A DNA stretch of 64,000 bases from contig NC_134104.1 in the NCBI RefSeq assembly GCF_040939455.1, forward strand, positions 143,008,501-143,072,500, given 5' to 3'. Under the pieces are notes generated by a model, which was not told the DNA's origin, ran no database searches, and saw only the letters and a list, made by a program, of their open reading frames with translations. The position numbers and the translations under genes were made by a program. Positions within the stretch are counted from its first letter, which is position 1; each line of letters starts with the position of its first letter. The DNA is from Microcebus murinus (Eukaryota > Chordata > Mammalia > Primates > Cheirogaleidae). Shown piece by piece: positions 1 to 10,960 of the stretch.

Positions 1-2599
1 TCTTCCCCTGGGTGTAATTTTGGACAGTGTCATCTAAACCTCTCTGTTTTTGTCCTTTGCCTTCTGATTTCTTTGCCTTTGTCTACCTCTTCTTTCCTTT
101 TCCAGTTAGTTCATAAAGTGGGGTCTCAAGGACAGCTAGATCCCTGCATAACTAACCAGGGGCTCTAATGTTACAGGCATGCGCTTTATGACTGGGCCAA
201 ATATATTTAATATCTCCACACAATTTCTAAATGCCATTTTTAGTCTCATTGGAGACTTCAAGTGTTCAAAGTGTTCTTCTTTGGAATAGAAAGCTTAATT
301 TTTAAAAAAGTAAAATCACCAGTAATGGGATAGCAAAGAGACTCATGCATTCTCCCAGTTGATACACGATCTTCATTCTCCTTAGTGCAAGTTTACTGGT
401 TGTAGGATCACAGTATCTAAAAGAGAGACCCAAAGGATCAAGAAAACATGAATGAGAGTTGACAGTTCATACACACCAGCAGACAGCTGCAAAATGTTAT
501 TTGACATTAAAAGTATTTTAAAAGTGAGTTTCTCCTTCTTTGGAGACAGAGTATTGTGGCATATTTTTGTGTCCTCAGGACCTAAAATGGTGGCTAGCTA
601 CTCTGATTTCCTGAAGGATATTTAAGATGATTTTAGGTGCATGCTGAGATTAGTGTCTAATTAGTTCGTCTTGTTTTTTAATATCAACAGATAATTTCAC
701 CCAAATGGCACTCACAAATCAAATTCTGAATAGGTAAGGACTAGAAGTTGAATGTTTCTTCATCTATTAGACTTCATTCTCTTAGGAGTAGGAAATTATG
801 TCTATAATTTCTCTCTGATGCTAGCATCTACAGAAGTACCAGCTGCAGAAGAGGCACTCAGTAAATGTTGCTGAAAATATATTAATAGATAGAAAAACAA
901 CATTAAAATGAGGTTCATTAGTATAAAATTGAGTCACTAAATTTGACTTCTGAAAATTACAGTCTACAAGTATACATGTATTTGTAAAACAGAAAGAAAC
1001 AAAAATACAGAATTACTCTTATTTAAATTTAACCCAGACAAAAATTTGCTGAGCTATGTTGATACCACAAATAGAAGGGGAAAAAATTCATGTTCTAAGA
1101 TGAACTGAAGCTACTAAAGTAAATATAAAATTTCAGTCTAGAGTGAAGCTATTCTTGGGAATGATATGTCCTTTAATTCCGTAAGAGATGGGATATTTGC
1201 TGAATACCCTTGTACTTTCTTTAAATACCCTTTCTCTGAATACCTTTGTGCTTTCTCTACTCTAAATTTTTGCATCATAAAGTGCTTTGTTTGGGGCTTC
1301 TGATGTGTTGCTCTTATTAGCCTCTAGGACCAACTTATTAATAATAGCATCAGGGAAACCAGAACTGGAAGTAATAAATTAAGGTTCATTTTTGAGCAAG
1401 ATCCAGTCTCAGAGAAGTGATAGGTTCCCTTAGGATTCCTAGATGAGAGTCTTTTAATTTAAGAAGATTATGCACAATCATATTTCCATTTCTCATCTAA
1501 AATTTTGTATTTAAGTCCTTGCTGGGTAGGGTCCACAACCTCCAATAGACTTGAATGTTTTAGCCATAAACTTTTATAATTTAAGAACGAATGTAGCTAT
1601 TTTAGGAAGAGAGAGAATACCGAATTAGCTGAGAGCATCTACTTGTAGACAAATAGATACTTCTGGGCCAGAAGAACTGTACCCATGAATGCCTTGGAAC
1701 ATGGAAGTATCAAATAATAGAAATAGAGAAGGGAAATATGATGGAGAAGTAGGCAAAGACAATGTGAAGACCCTAGTACATGGTTTGATTTCATTTTATG
1801 TTTTAAAATGAGAATGAAGAAATATGTGCCAAAGTAATGACAACTTCACTTTCCCTCCTAGAAATTTGAAGACACCAAAGGAAATAGGGCAATGCCATTC
1901 TGGTTCTGCATTCTGTGTTGCATCAGACTCAAACAACCAATTGAAAAGTAGGCAAAGCCATACAGTGGATATCTGGTCTAGGGCTTAACTTTGTCTTTTA
2001 TTCTACCACATAAGTTACCTACAGACAATGAGAATCACTAGCATAAGGTGGAAGAATGGTTACCCTTTTGGGTAACTGTCATCAATCTGGATTTATACTT
2101 TTCTTAGTTACAAACTTCATATCCAGGCTTCTCCTGACTATTCATAGAGATTGTCATAGAAAGAACAATGTTTAAACACTACTCAGAAAGGATATTCAGG
2201 TTATTTGTACTATAAGACCTCATTGTTTTATTATTCAAACAACCACCATTTTATTTCTTGGTTATGTCTTTGAGTTATTACAATCTTATGCCTATTTGAT
2301 GAAATATTTTGTAGAAAAATGCTTGACACCTTGGGTAAAACCCCATCAAAACCCATTAGAGATTAAAATCCAATAAATCATTAATCAGATATACTAAAAT
2401 CAAAGCTCCCCAAAACATGATAAGTGAGAAGCGAAGGAATGAAGTTATGTTTTAACTATCAGTGCCAAGCATTGTTTCAAAGAACGTTAGGCTACATATG
2501 AGATATCTATGAATAAAACTACTACAAGATGTATATATAGCACTTTGTGGATAAAATTATGTTTTTGAAAAAAAGTAAAGTAAACCTAAATCAGAGGAG
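1..2599. other. Unassigned AT-rich non-coding DNA
   Basis: No convincing exon, open reading frame or well-preserved repeat is visible here. The sequence is AT-rich with scattered stop codons in all frames. A weak LINE2/MIR-like 3' end is listed separately at 762-880. Some of this stretch may be ancient transposon sequence too diverged for me to recognise by eye. Confidence 0.6.
762..880 (+). repeat. Possible degenerate LINE2/MIR 3' end
   Basis: The segment ends in 'GCACTCAGTAAATGTTGCTGAA', which resembles the 'GCNCTCAATAAATGTTTGTTGAA' terminus shared by LINE2 and MIR families. The preceding bases align only loosely with the LINE2 3' UTR. This is a weak call based on the terminal motif alone. 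Confidence 0.4.
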
Positions 2600-3300
2600 A
2601 AACATACTATGCTTATGGATGGCAAGACTCTAGTAGAGATGTCAGTTCTTCCAAAATTAACCCAAGAATTAATTTAATTCTAATAGAAAAGCCAATATAT
2701 TGAAGGACAATAACAACATGTGGAACAATTTTAAAAGCTATTGCTCTAAACAATGTGATTTTGACTTAGTGATAAACAAATAGACCAAATTTTAAAAAAG
2801 TAGAAGTCTAGGAACCTATTGACAGAAATATAGGATCTGATCATATCAAATCTGGTATTGCAGACAAGTGGGGAAAAAAAGGATTACTCAATAAATAGTG
2901 CCCTCTACATTAGTTAAACATCTGGGGAAAAATATAATTATAATTTCTACTTTTTACAAAAACATTTGTGAATAATCTCCTTAAATGTGTAAGGCAAAAC
3001 TATAAAACACTTAGAAAAATGTGAATGATATATATATCATTCATAAATAACCTCCATATCAAACTTACCACAAAGAAAATGAAAAGACATAACCCAAACT
3101 CAGTAAAAATATTAGTGCCACATTCTACCAAAATAGTATTCTTGTCTAAATTGTTAGATTCTCAATATGAAAGAGACAAGAAATACAGTTGAAAAATGGG
3201 TAAAAGACTTAAGTAGTTATTTTACAGAAGAGGAAACTCAAATGAACTGCCTGAGTGATCTAAAAGTAATTAAAACCATGTATTTAATTGAAAGTCATTT
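2600..3300 (+). mobile_element. Old LINE-1 ORF2 remnant (L1M-like)
   Basis: The sequence resembles the part of L1 ORF2 just downstream of the reverse transcriptase: 'ATGGCAAGACTCTAGTAGAGATGTCAGTTCTTCC' at about 2619-2652, and further on 'AAAAATGGGTAAAAGACTTAAG' at about 3193-3214. All frames are broken by stops and indels, so it is a dead fragment. It is truncated on the right by the Charlie element that begins at 3322. Confidence in L1 is good; the subfamily is not resolved. Confidence 0.7.
3022..3043. repeat. Perfect 22-bp AT-rich palindrome
   Basis: Positions 3022-3043 read the same on both strands: TGAATGA, a central alternating AT run, then TCATTCA. The palindrome stops where G3021 faces T3044. 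It lies inside the old L1 remnant and may be chance in AT-rich DNA. Confidence 0.9.
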
Positions 3301-3321
3301 TTGATGTGTAGTCTCTTAAAT

Positions 3322-4047
3322 CTATGGTCCCCAACCCCTGGGCTGCAGACCGGTGCAGATCAGTGGCCTATTAGGAACTGGATCACAGGTGTCTGCTGGG
3401 CACCCCCCCCCCAACCCCTGTCTGTGGAAAAATTATCTTCCATGAAACTGAAGCTTGTCTGTATTTTTCATCTGCATTGACAGCCGCTCCCCATCACTTG
3501 CACCACCACCTGAGCTCTGCCTCCCTGCCCCCACCCTGAAAAAATTGTCTTCCTTGACAGCCCAAGTGTCCATCAATCCAAGAATGGATTAATAAAATGT
3601 GGTATATGTATACCATGGAGTACTATTCAGCTCTAAGAAACAACAGTGATATAGCACATCTTATATTTTCCTGGTTAGAGCTGGAACCCATACTACTAAG
3701 TGAAGTATCCCAAGAATGGAAAAACAAGCACCAGATATACTCTCCAGCAAACTGGTATTAACTGAGTAGCACCTAAGTGGACACATAGGTACTACAGTAA
3801 TAGGGTATTGGGCAGGTGGGAGGGGGGAGGGGGCGGGTATATACATACATAATGAGTGAGATGTGCACCATCTGGGGGATGGTCATGATGGAGACTCAGA
3901 CTTGTGGGGGGAGGGGGAAAGGGCATTTTTTGAAACCTTAAAATTTGTACCCCCATAATATGCCGAAATAAAAAAAAAAAAAAAGAAAGAAAAAATATTG
4001 TCTTCCTTGAAATGAGTCCCTGGTGCCAAAATGGTTGGGGACCGCTG
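3322..4047. mobile_element. MER1/Charlie-type hAT DNA transposon, interrupted
   Basis: The left end (CTATGGTCCCCAACC) and right end (GGTTGGGGACCGCTG) form the inverted repeats typical of the Charlie3/MER1 group of non-autonomous hAT elements. Internal bases such as 'GGACCGGTGCAGATCAGTGGCC' also fit MER1. The flanks TCTTAAAT (3314-3321) and CCTTAAAG (4048-4055) form an 8-bp target duplication with two mismatches, the length expected for hAT. It has no transposase and was mobilised, if ever, in trans. A young L1 sits inside at 3558-3996. A run of ten C residues lies at 3403-3412. Confidence 0.85.
3558..3996 (+). mobile_element. Young 5'-truncated LINE-1, lemur-type 3' end
   Basis: This is the last ~430 bp of an L1: the end of ORF2 ('AAGTGTCCATCAATCCAAG'), a short 3' UTR with a G-rich tract at 3818-3837, the terminal motif 'CCCCCATAATATGCCGAAATAAA', and an A-rich tail interrupted by GAAAGA. 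ATTGTCTTCCTTGA occurs immediately before (3544-3557) and after (3997-4010), a perfect 14-bp target duplication that defines both ends. It landed inside the Charlie element. An apparent minus-strand frame over 3661-3846 is the reverse of this 3' UTR and is not a gene. Confidence 0.93.
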
Positions 4048-4055
4048 CCTTAAAG

Positions 4056-5300
4056 GCACCTTACAGGAACAAATGAAAGTTCTCTATTGAAAAACTCACT
4101 TTATTCCAGGCCTCAAAAAATTTACATGCATATAGTTGCAGGAAAAATTAGCAGCTCACAGATTAAAATCTCACAAAATGCACAGAAATATAAGGCACAC
4201 AAACTAGTCACAGAAACCACAGACATCAAAATCAGAGACTAAAAATTAAAGATAATGGACTTATGCAACTCAAAAATAAAGTGTTTGGTTTCTTTTTAAA
4301 AATTCACCTGAGAGGCTTCAAAATATGAATACACATCACATACATAAATTTTTAAAGAGAATCTAAGAAATAAACAAATAATTGCAATAAAATACTCATT
4401 GAGAGTGCAGAAAGATTGAGATCTGAGATGAAAGATCTGAGATACAAGGGGGAAGAAAAAGCAAAGAGAACAGTACATACGGCTATGTAGAAACAAATAT
4501 TGACTGATCAAAACAATAATTATTACTAAAGTATTGTTCACAAAAGAGTAGAGAAATGACTAACTTTAGAACGTTCATGTTAAGATGTAAGGTCTATACA
4601 CTAAAATAAGAAAAAGAGTAGGTAAATTATGAAACATTAAAGAAAAATTATAATATGAAAAATATTAAATCATTCTAAAGGCAAGAAAAGAGAGAAGACA
4701 AAACATTTTAAAAAGGAAGATATTGACAGAATGTAGGAAATACCTTGGGGAAATCTGAAGAGTGTTGGCATTTTTGCCAAGTGCAGCAGTGGTATGAGCA
4801 CATCAGATGCTCTATCAACAATAGCCTAGGGGGAAACACGTGTACTAACTAATTTCATCTTAGAGAAAGTGTTGGAGTAGAGTTTATTTAATTATTATCT
4901 ATTTATATTAATAAATAGTGATACACAGGGACAGATATGGGTTATAAATAAAGTGGATTTTACTGAACCTTCAAGTTTAGAGCTGGTGTCTGTCATGTAT
5001 CTTCCACTGACAGGGTTACTTCAGCAAAAACAACAGAAATATTTTTTAATCTACTTTAGCTTACGGGTGTAAGCTGGGACCACCTCTGCCAGGAAACAAT
5101 CTAGAGCAACTCTTGTCTTAAGTTGGGAGCAGCTTGAAGAACTGTGGCAGCTTTTTCTTTCCTGACAACCCTAAGACTAATTAAAGGAATGAACATGAGT
5201 AGAAGGACAGAAAAGATTATTTCCTCATATGTAAACTCATTGTATTTAACTCCATTTTCCCTTTAGTGTAGCTGGTGTGAGTTGGAACCGTTTAATGCTT
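4056..5300. other. Unassigned AT-rich non-coding DNA
   Basis: I recognise no repeat family and no gene in this stretch. The reading frame on the minus strand around 4296-4541 has no recognisable domain and lies in low-complexity AT-rich DNA, so I regard it as chance. Confidence 0.55.
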
Positions 5301-5312
5301 AAAACTAAGGAC

Positions 5313-5809
5313 CTGCACTTGAATGTTTATAGCTGCACGATTCACAGTTGCAAAGTTGTGGAAACAACCCAAGTGCCCATCAATACATGAGTGGATTAAT
5401 AAAACGTGGCATATGTATACCATGGAGTACTTACTCAGCTTTAAGAAACAATGGTGATATAGTTAGTACCTCTTGTATTTTCCTGGATAGAGCTGTAACC
5501 CATTCTAGTAAGTGAAGTAACCCATTCTACTAAATGAAGTATCCCAAGAATGGAAAAACAAGCACCACATGTACTCACCAGCAAATTGGTATTAACTGAT
5601 CAACACTTAAGTGGACATATAGGAATAACATTTATCGGGTGTCGGGCAGGTGGGAGAGGGGAGGAGGAGATGGGTATATACATACATAATGAGTGAGATG
5701 TACACCATCTGGGGAGTGGCCATGCTTGAAACTCTGACTCAATAGGGGCGGGGGGCATGGGCAATATACATAACCTTAACATTTGTACCCCCATAATATG
5801 CTGAAATAA

Positions 5810-5846
<37 letters not shown>
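5313..5846 (+). mobile_element. 5'-truncated LINE-1 with (TAAA)n tail
   Basis: The element begins within the end of ORF2 ('CTGCACTTGAATGTTTATAGC') and runs through the 3' UTR to 'CCCCCATAATATGCTGAAATAATAAA', followed by a TAAA microsatellite. AAAACTAAGGAC (5301-5312) and AAAAGTAAGGAC (5847-5858) are an 11/12 target duplication. Its 3' UTR resembles an older subgroup also seen at 36264 and 54735. A 22-bp segment is tandemly duplicated at 5497-5540, which shifts the ORF2 remnant. Confidence 0.9.
5497..5540 (+). repeat. 22-bp tandem duplication inside an L1
   Basis: AACCCATTCTAGTAAGTGAAGT at 5497-5518 is followed directly by a second copy at 5519-5540 that differs at two positions. Other L1 copies in the window have this segment once. 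The duplication is therefore private to this insertion or to its source element. Confidence 0.9.
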
Positions 5847-5848
<2 letters not shown>

Positions 5849-5850
5849 AA
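5805..5850 (+). repeat. (TAAA)n microsatellite
   Basis: About eleven TAAA units form the tail of the L1 that ends here. Expanded A-rich tails of this kind commonly arise from the poly(A) of a retrotransposed copy. It is a likely polymorphic site. Confidence 0.95.
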
Positions 5851-5852
5851 GT

Positions 5853-6080
5853 AAGGACTTTGGAGCCAGATGTGCTGAGTTCAAATTTTGTTATCAACTT
5901 CTTATCTGTGTGGCCTCAGACTGATTACTCAATGTCTTGTTTTCATTGCATGTGAAGTTTCTGTATCTATACTGTCCATTACCTAGTGTATTGTGAGCAT
6001 TAAAGGGCTAATATGAAGATTTCTTTATAATATAATAGTGACAGGCCCACTGTCAGCACTCAATAAATGTTAGCTCTTTG
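5853..6080 (+). repeat. MIR SINE
   Basis: The order of blocks fits MIR: 'GGACTTTGGAGCCAGATGTGCTGAGTTC', a 'TGTGTGGCCTC' block, 'TATTGTGAGCATTAAAGGGCT', and the terminal 'GCACTCAATAAATGTTAGCTC'. MIR is an ancient tRNA-derived SINE shared by mammals. The downstream copy of the L1 target duplication overlaps its first bases, so the L1 at 5313 landed at or near the edge of this MIR. Confidence 0.8.
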
Positions 6081-8109
6081 TATGATTAACAGGCAGTCAT
6101 TTGCTATTTCCAAAATAAAAGTGACCATATGAGGATGTGATTGCAGTTTGACCTGAATTTCAAATATGTGCATTTTATGTATATGTATCCTATTTTTCTT
6201 TTGAAATCACTGATATAAGAGCTATAACCCAATTTGTTAACAGATAAGCAAGAAAATGAAATTTAGCTGGTAAATAATTTACAAATAATTTATGTATTAT
6301 GAAAATTAACACATATAACTTAGTTAATGCATTTCTTCAACATTATGAAGACAGCTTTGAGCAGGATATTCAGGTAAGAAATGACCTAATTATAATTAAG
6401 TTAATGTTTTCCAGGTGACAAGTAATCTTTGTTTTTTTGTTTGTTTGTTTTTTTGCCTAAAAAGGCTAAATCTTGTTTGTACCTTTATAATATTCTGAAA
6501 TTTGTTTAAAAAGGCTAAATATTTTTCAATTTTTAGCTCTAGTCTTTTGTAGAAAATCTGAACTTTAAAAGACCTATCAGGTGATTCTAAAAGATTATTT
6601 AGAAGGTAAATCACTTTACATGTGCAAAATCTTCAGTGGTTTCATCTGAATTTACTATAGTCATACTTTCCTCCAAATAATCAAACTCATCTCTCTAGTG
6701 CTTTGGTCATTATTTGATTTATGAGGACATACCTAATAGAAATCTTATAAAAATATATATTAAGTTCCTCCATAAACACATTTTCACAAAACCAAAAGGA
6801 AAACAAAAAACAAAAGTACATTTATTTTTATTTATTGCCCGAGTTGCATTTCATTTACACATATTTCTAAAGAGGATGTTAAAAAGCAAATCACATCCTA
6901 AATATGTCATATAGTGTCTTAATGCCTTTGGTGGCAATATTAGGTATTAGCAACATTTTCAAAGCAACTATGACAACAAAAGATCACTTGCCTAGCTTCT
7001 GATGATTCCTTTATTGGGATTCCTTTATTGAGATTCAGCAAGGTCTATTATTTCACGCAGTGTCTTATCATTATGATCAGAGTCCAGTTAATATTTAATT
7101 ACCTTGTTGCATACAAACACAAGAAAGTTTAACCTTTTGCATGCATTAGAATTATTTTAAACATTACCTAGAGCTAGAATCACCTTCTCATGGCAGATTC
7201 ATTGACTTATCATATGTTCCAGACTTTCTGAAATAACTTCTTGTGCTGCAGAAATTGAAAAATAGAAGCTATACTTGTCCTTGTAGTTAGTAGTCTACAT
7301 ACAATTTTGTTTCCCTCAGTTAGATATACTCGCTCTTACTTGAATTTGGAAATATGTTGATTTTTCAGGTGCTAGTTAAAATGGGAACAGCCTGGCTCAG
7401 AATCTCACAAATTTTGCTTCAATTTTGGGTAACTGAGATTGGTAAATAAAGTGATATGTTTCTAAAAACATCCGTTCTTGTGATAGTTTTCAGTGGCCCA
7501 GACTTTAGCTGAGGTGGTTTGTTTCTACAAATTGTCACAGTTGCTTTGTGACTCCCAGCTTCCTGGCTGAGGCAGAGGAAGCAGTGTCTTTTATGAACTA
7601 GTGTATTGTGTTGTTCTTAGGGTCATCCCAGAGGCTCAGCCTAGAGATTGCTCCCATGGCTCTTCCAATAATTTTATAAGCCTTTAATTCTACGTATTGC
7701 ATGTTATTTCTTCTTAAACTGTCAAGGTGCTTTTTGTTATCTCCAAGTGAACTCTTACTGATGTATTTGGTACTAGAATTAGTTGCAGACAAGAATGGCC
7801 TCCTAAGTGCTTACCGAAGGCACTAATGTGATGGGCTAGGTGGCAATAGGATCTTGAAGTGTAATAAAAAAGGGAGGTGAAAGCTTAACCATATGTTGAC
7901 TCCAATGATCACTGCTATTTAGAAAGTTACATTTTTTTCTAAAACAAATCAGCATGGCCCTGGTACTGGATGTATAACTACAGATCAGGGAAATGATTTC
8001 TTCACTTTTGTTTTTATAGATAAGCAGAAAATTGCATAAGGTACTATTCCCTGGCGGGATATCAGTCTACATTTACCATCTTGCCACAGCGGTATCAACT
8101 CTCAGATTC
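6081..8109. other. Unassigned non-coding DNA
   Basis: No gene or confidently recognised repeat is visible. Short frames at 6396-6614 (minus), 6714-6914 (plus) and 7598-7792 (minus) show no domain, signal peptide or family resemblance and lie in AT-rich sequence. Confidence 0.55.
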
Positions 8110-8570
8110 CTATAATCTGCTAAGTGAGATAAACCAGACACAAAAGGACAAATATTGCATAATTCAACTTATATAAAGTATCTACAGGGTGCCCCAAAAG
8201 TTGCCATACATAGGCAAATGGGAAATTCTAGCTAAATATAACTTTATTTACAAAATATTCATTACAGAATTTTACAATTTTTTTTTCCTTTGCATGGACA
8301 TTTTTGGGACACCCTGCCGAATAAGAAAATTCACAGAAAAAGGAAATAGATTAAAGGTTACCAGGGGCAGGAGGGGAGGGCAGATGGAGAGTTACTGCTT
8401 AATGGGTAAAGGGTCTCTGCTCGGAGTGATGGCAAATTTTGGAAATCGATAGTGGTGGTATTTGCACAATATTGTAAATGTAATTAATGTGACTAAATTA
8501 TATACTCTAAAAGGGTTAAGACGACAATTTTACATTATATTTTAGCACAATAAAAACAACTTAAAAAATT
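8110..8570 (+). mobile_element. Old LINE-1 3' end (L1M), split by a mini-mariner
   Basis: The left part reads 'AAGTGAGATAAACCAGACACAAAAGGACAAATATTGCAT'. After the mariner insertion it resumes with 'GAATAAGAAAATTCACAGAAA...GGTTACCAGGGGCAGGAGG...' and ends in the 'GCACAATATTGTAAATGTAATTAATG...CACAATAAAAAC' pattern. These are hallmarks of the 3' end of L1M elements of the Mesozoic to early Cenozoic layer. It is a truncated, non-coding copy. Confidence 0.85.
8185..8316. mobile_element. Non-autonomous mariner-like element (MITE)
   Basis: CAGGGTGCCCCAAAAG at the left and the reverse complement CAGGGTGTCCCAAAAATG at the right form mariner-type terminal inverted repeats around 132 bp. The left flank ends in TA, the expected mariner target. 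The right flank has CC instead of TA, probably by mutation. It interrupts the L1M 3' end exactly between sequence blocks that are contiguous in other L1M copies. No transposase is encoded. The plus-strand frame at 8189-8452 spans this insertion and is spurious. Confidence 0.8.
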
Positions 8571-10389
8571 GAGGTCCTCCTTAACTTCTTAGTCTATTTC
8601 TAGCTAGATGAGCTTTTGATTCCTTGGCAATTCCACTTTGAATCAGGAGTGGAAGCCCCTTCAGCAGGTGATAACAGGGCTCTCTCACTGGAATGAGTGT
8701 ATGTCCTTGAGGGCCACGAATGTTGCATTAGTGCTACAATAATTTTAGGAGTTTCCCATTTGCAGAGTCCAAAGAAATAACATGACACAAAGATCGTCAC
8801 AATACCAGGTTCCACTTTACAGATTCAGAAAGCAGAGTAACTGTCTGTGTATAAAGTAACTATACAAATTTATTTTTTTCCCCAATTTTCAGTACTAGGT
8901 CTTTTGAAAGGTCATAGAAAATAATAAGTGGTATCTACATGAAGGACAGTAGACAGAAAAACCCTTTTGGTTTCAACATTATCAAGATGCCTGTCAACAA
9001 GACAGATATTCTGCGTGTATTGTGTATTTAGCTTTATTTAAAAAAAATACTCCATTTATTTACAAACACTTATTTTTGCCAATAATGTTCCAACTATTAT
9101 CCCCCTTTAAATGTTAATTTTGCCTCTATGGAATCAAACTATATGAGGAAGTGGGGAAACTCACCTAAACCTTTATTTCCTTTCTTAAAGTATGATCTGA
9201 GACATTGCTGTCATCTTGCAATGTCAGGAAATTGGACCATCAGTAACCTCAGGTGTCAAGCCTCCCTTGAAATTCTGTTCTTTCTCTTGCAGTTTATCTA
9301 ATTGTTTCAATTCCCTTCACTTCTTGGAGCCCCGTGTCACTGGCACTTTCAAAGGCAGGTGTGCCTATATCTATGGGTATGTCTTAAAGGAATGGGAGTT
9401 CCTTTAAGGACCTACCCAGACCTTAATATCAGAAATAGTCTTTACTCTCCACCAACTGCAATCTCTTTTGCCTCCCTGGTGCAGTCTGCATTTATCCCCC
9501 AATAGCCTCCCACATGTGAATATGCGAGAGATGCTCAAGTACTCCTCAAGCCTTGGTTGTTACAGCCTGCTGAAGCTATTCCTAGGCAGCGGTCTTTCTG
9601 ATAATTTTCAGCTGTTCCTGGAAACACTGCATTCCATTGATTAATATCTGGTTATAGGTATCATAATAAAAGTTACGCTGGAATCCAAGAGGTTTGTCTT
9701 CACTCAGTTTCCAATTAAATGTTATATTTTTCTTTTACCTGAAGATTTGATTGATTGCTTGGTTTTAAGAAATAAGGAAAATGAAACCCAGTTGACTATC
9801 CTACATGATTGTAGCACTAAGACAGCTGAGGAACAGGTGGTCCAAAATGCATAGCCCTCTCAATTAATTTAGTGGACTTGCTGGAATTTAATTCTAAGAA
9901 AACACATCAAGCTGTCAATCAGAGACCCTGAGTAAAGAGCAGGCAAAGCAACAGGTTAAAGTGAAGGAATTACATTTGCCAAGCAAAAAGAAACAGCAAT
10001 ACCAACAGATGTTAAATTGGATCAGCCGAAGTGTGTATTTGGATATATATTTTTCTCTATAACTTTTCTTAAAAAGTCTATAGAGATGTTGTTTTTTTTA
10101 TCCTTTTAAGACCAAATAAGGCACTGTATAATCTCTGCCCACTGGCTGGAGTTTGTGCTCTTCTGTATTATGATGGGGTGAAAAATTTTCCACTTTAAAG
10201 ACCAGGCCTCTGGCTTTTTATCACGGCACACTGTTTTTGAAACACAAATATCTTTCATTCTTCACATATTACAGCCCAAATGTATATTTAAAACCCTAAT
10301 GGCCCAAGGCAGACCAGCAGGTGATATTTATCATATCTAAAACAAGTAACTGAATTCTAGAATGTAAAAGAATCCCTTGCACAGCAGAA
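8571..10389. other. Unassigned non-coding DNA
   Basis: No recognisable gene or well-preserved repeat. Overlapping short frames at 9216-9505 have no family resemblance and no coding signature. Confidence 0.55.
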
Positions 10390-10960
10390 AGATAGAAACA
10401 ACAAGCTCAATAGAACAATGGGCAAAGGATATGAAATATGAAAGGGATTCAAATGGCCAGTAAGTACGAGGAGATTTGAAGTTGGCAGTAGTCAGAGAAA
10501 CACAAAACTGGACTGATCTGAAAAGGTTACACAGTGTCTTCTATTTCTAAAACCATAATGAGATGTACACTTATGTACCCCTTTCTGTGTGTTTATTATA
10601 TTTGCATAAGAAGTTTAAAAGGGATTGAAAAGTAAAAGCAGTAGACTATTATTTAAAAAGAAAGGTGGCAATTTATACATTCACAAATTGGCAAAGATTT
10701 AGACAACTGAAATGATATCAAATACTATCAGAGTCGTAAGGAGATATGATACCTACCTTCTGCACTCTTAGTGGAACTATAAATTGGTACTATTCTTCTG
10801 AAGAAAAAAATCTGGCAATTTTTAGTAGAATTGAGAGTGATAAAACTCTAAGACACAGCAATTTCAGTCCTGGGAATATACCAAGAAATTCCAATTTAGG
10901 TCCACAAGGGAACATATAGAAAATGATAAGCATGAATAACTATTCTTTGAATCTGATATA
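10390..10960 (+). mobile_element. Ancient LINE-1/HAL1-like 3' region
   Basis: Blocks such as 'CACAAATTGGCAAAGATTTAG', 'GGAACTATAAATTGGTACTATTC', 'CTGGCAATTTTTAG' and 'CAATTTCAGTCCTGGGAATATACC' match the layout of L1ME/HAL1 ORF2-to-3' end sequence. It is heavily diverged and non-coding. The exact subfamily and boundaries are uncertain. Confidence 0.65.

Noticed and set aside
3022..3043. Perfect palindrome as a regulatory site or hairpin terminator
   Set aside because: Alternating AT core inside decayed L1; likely chance, with no associated gene.
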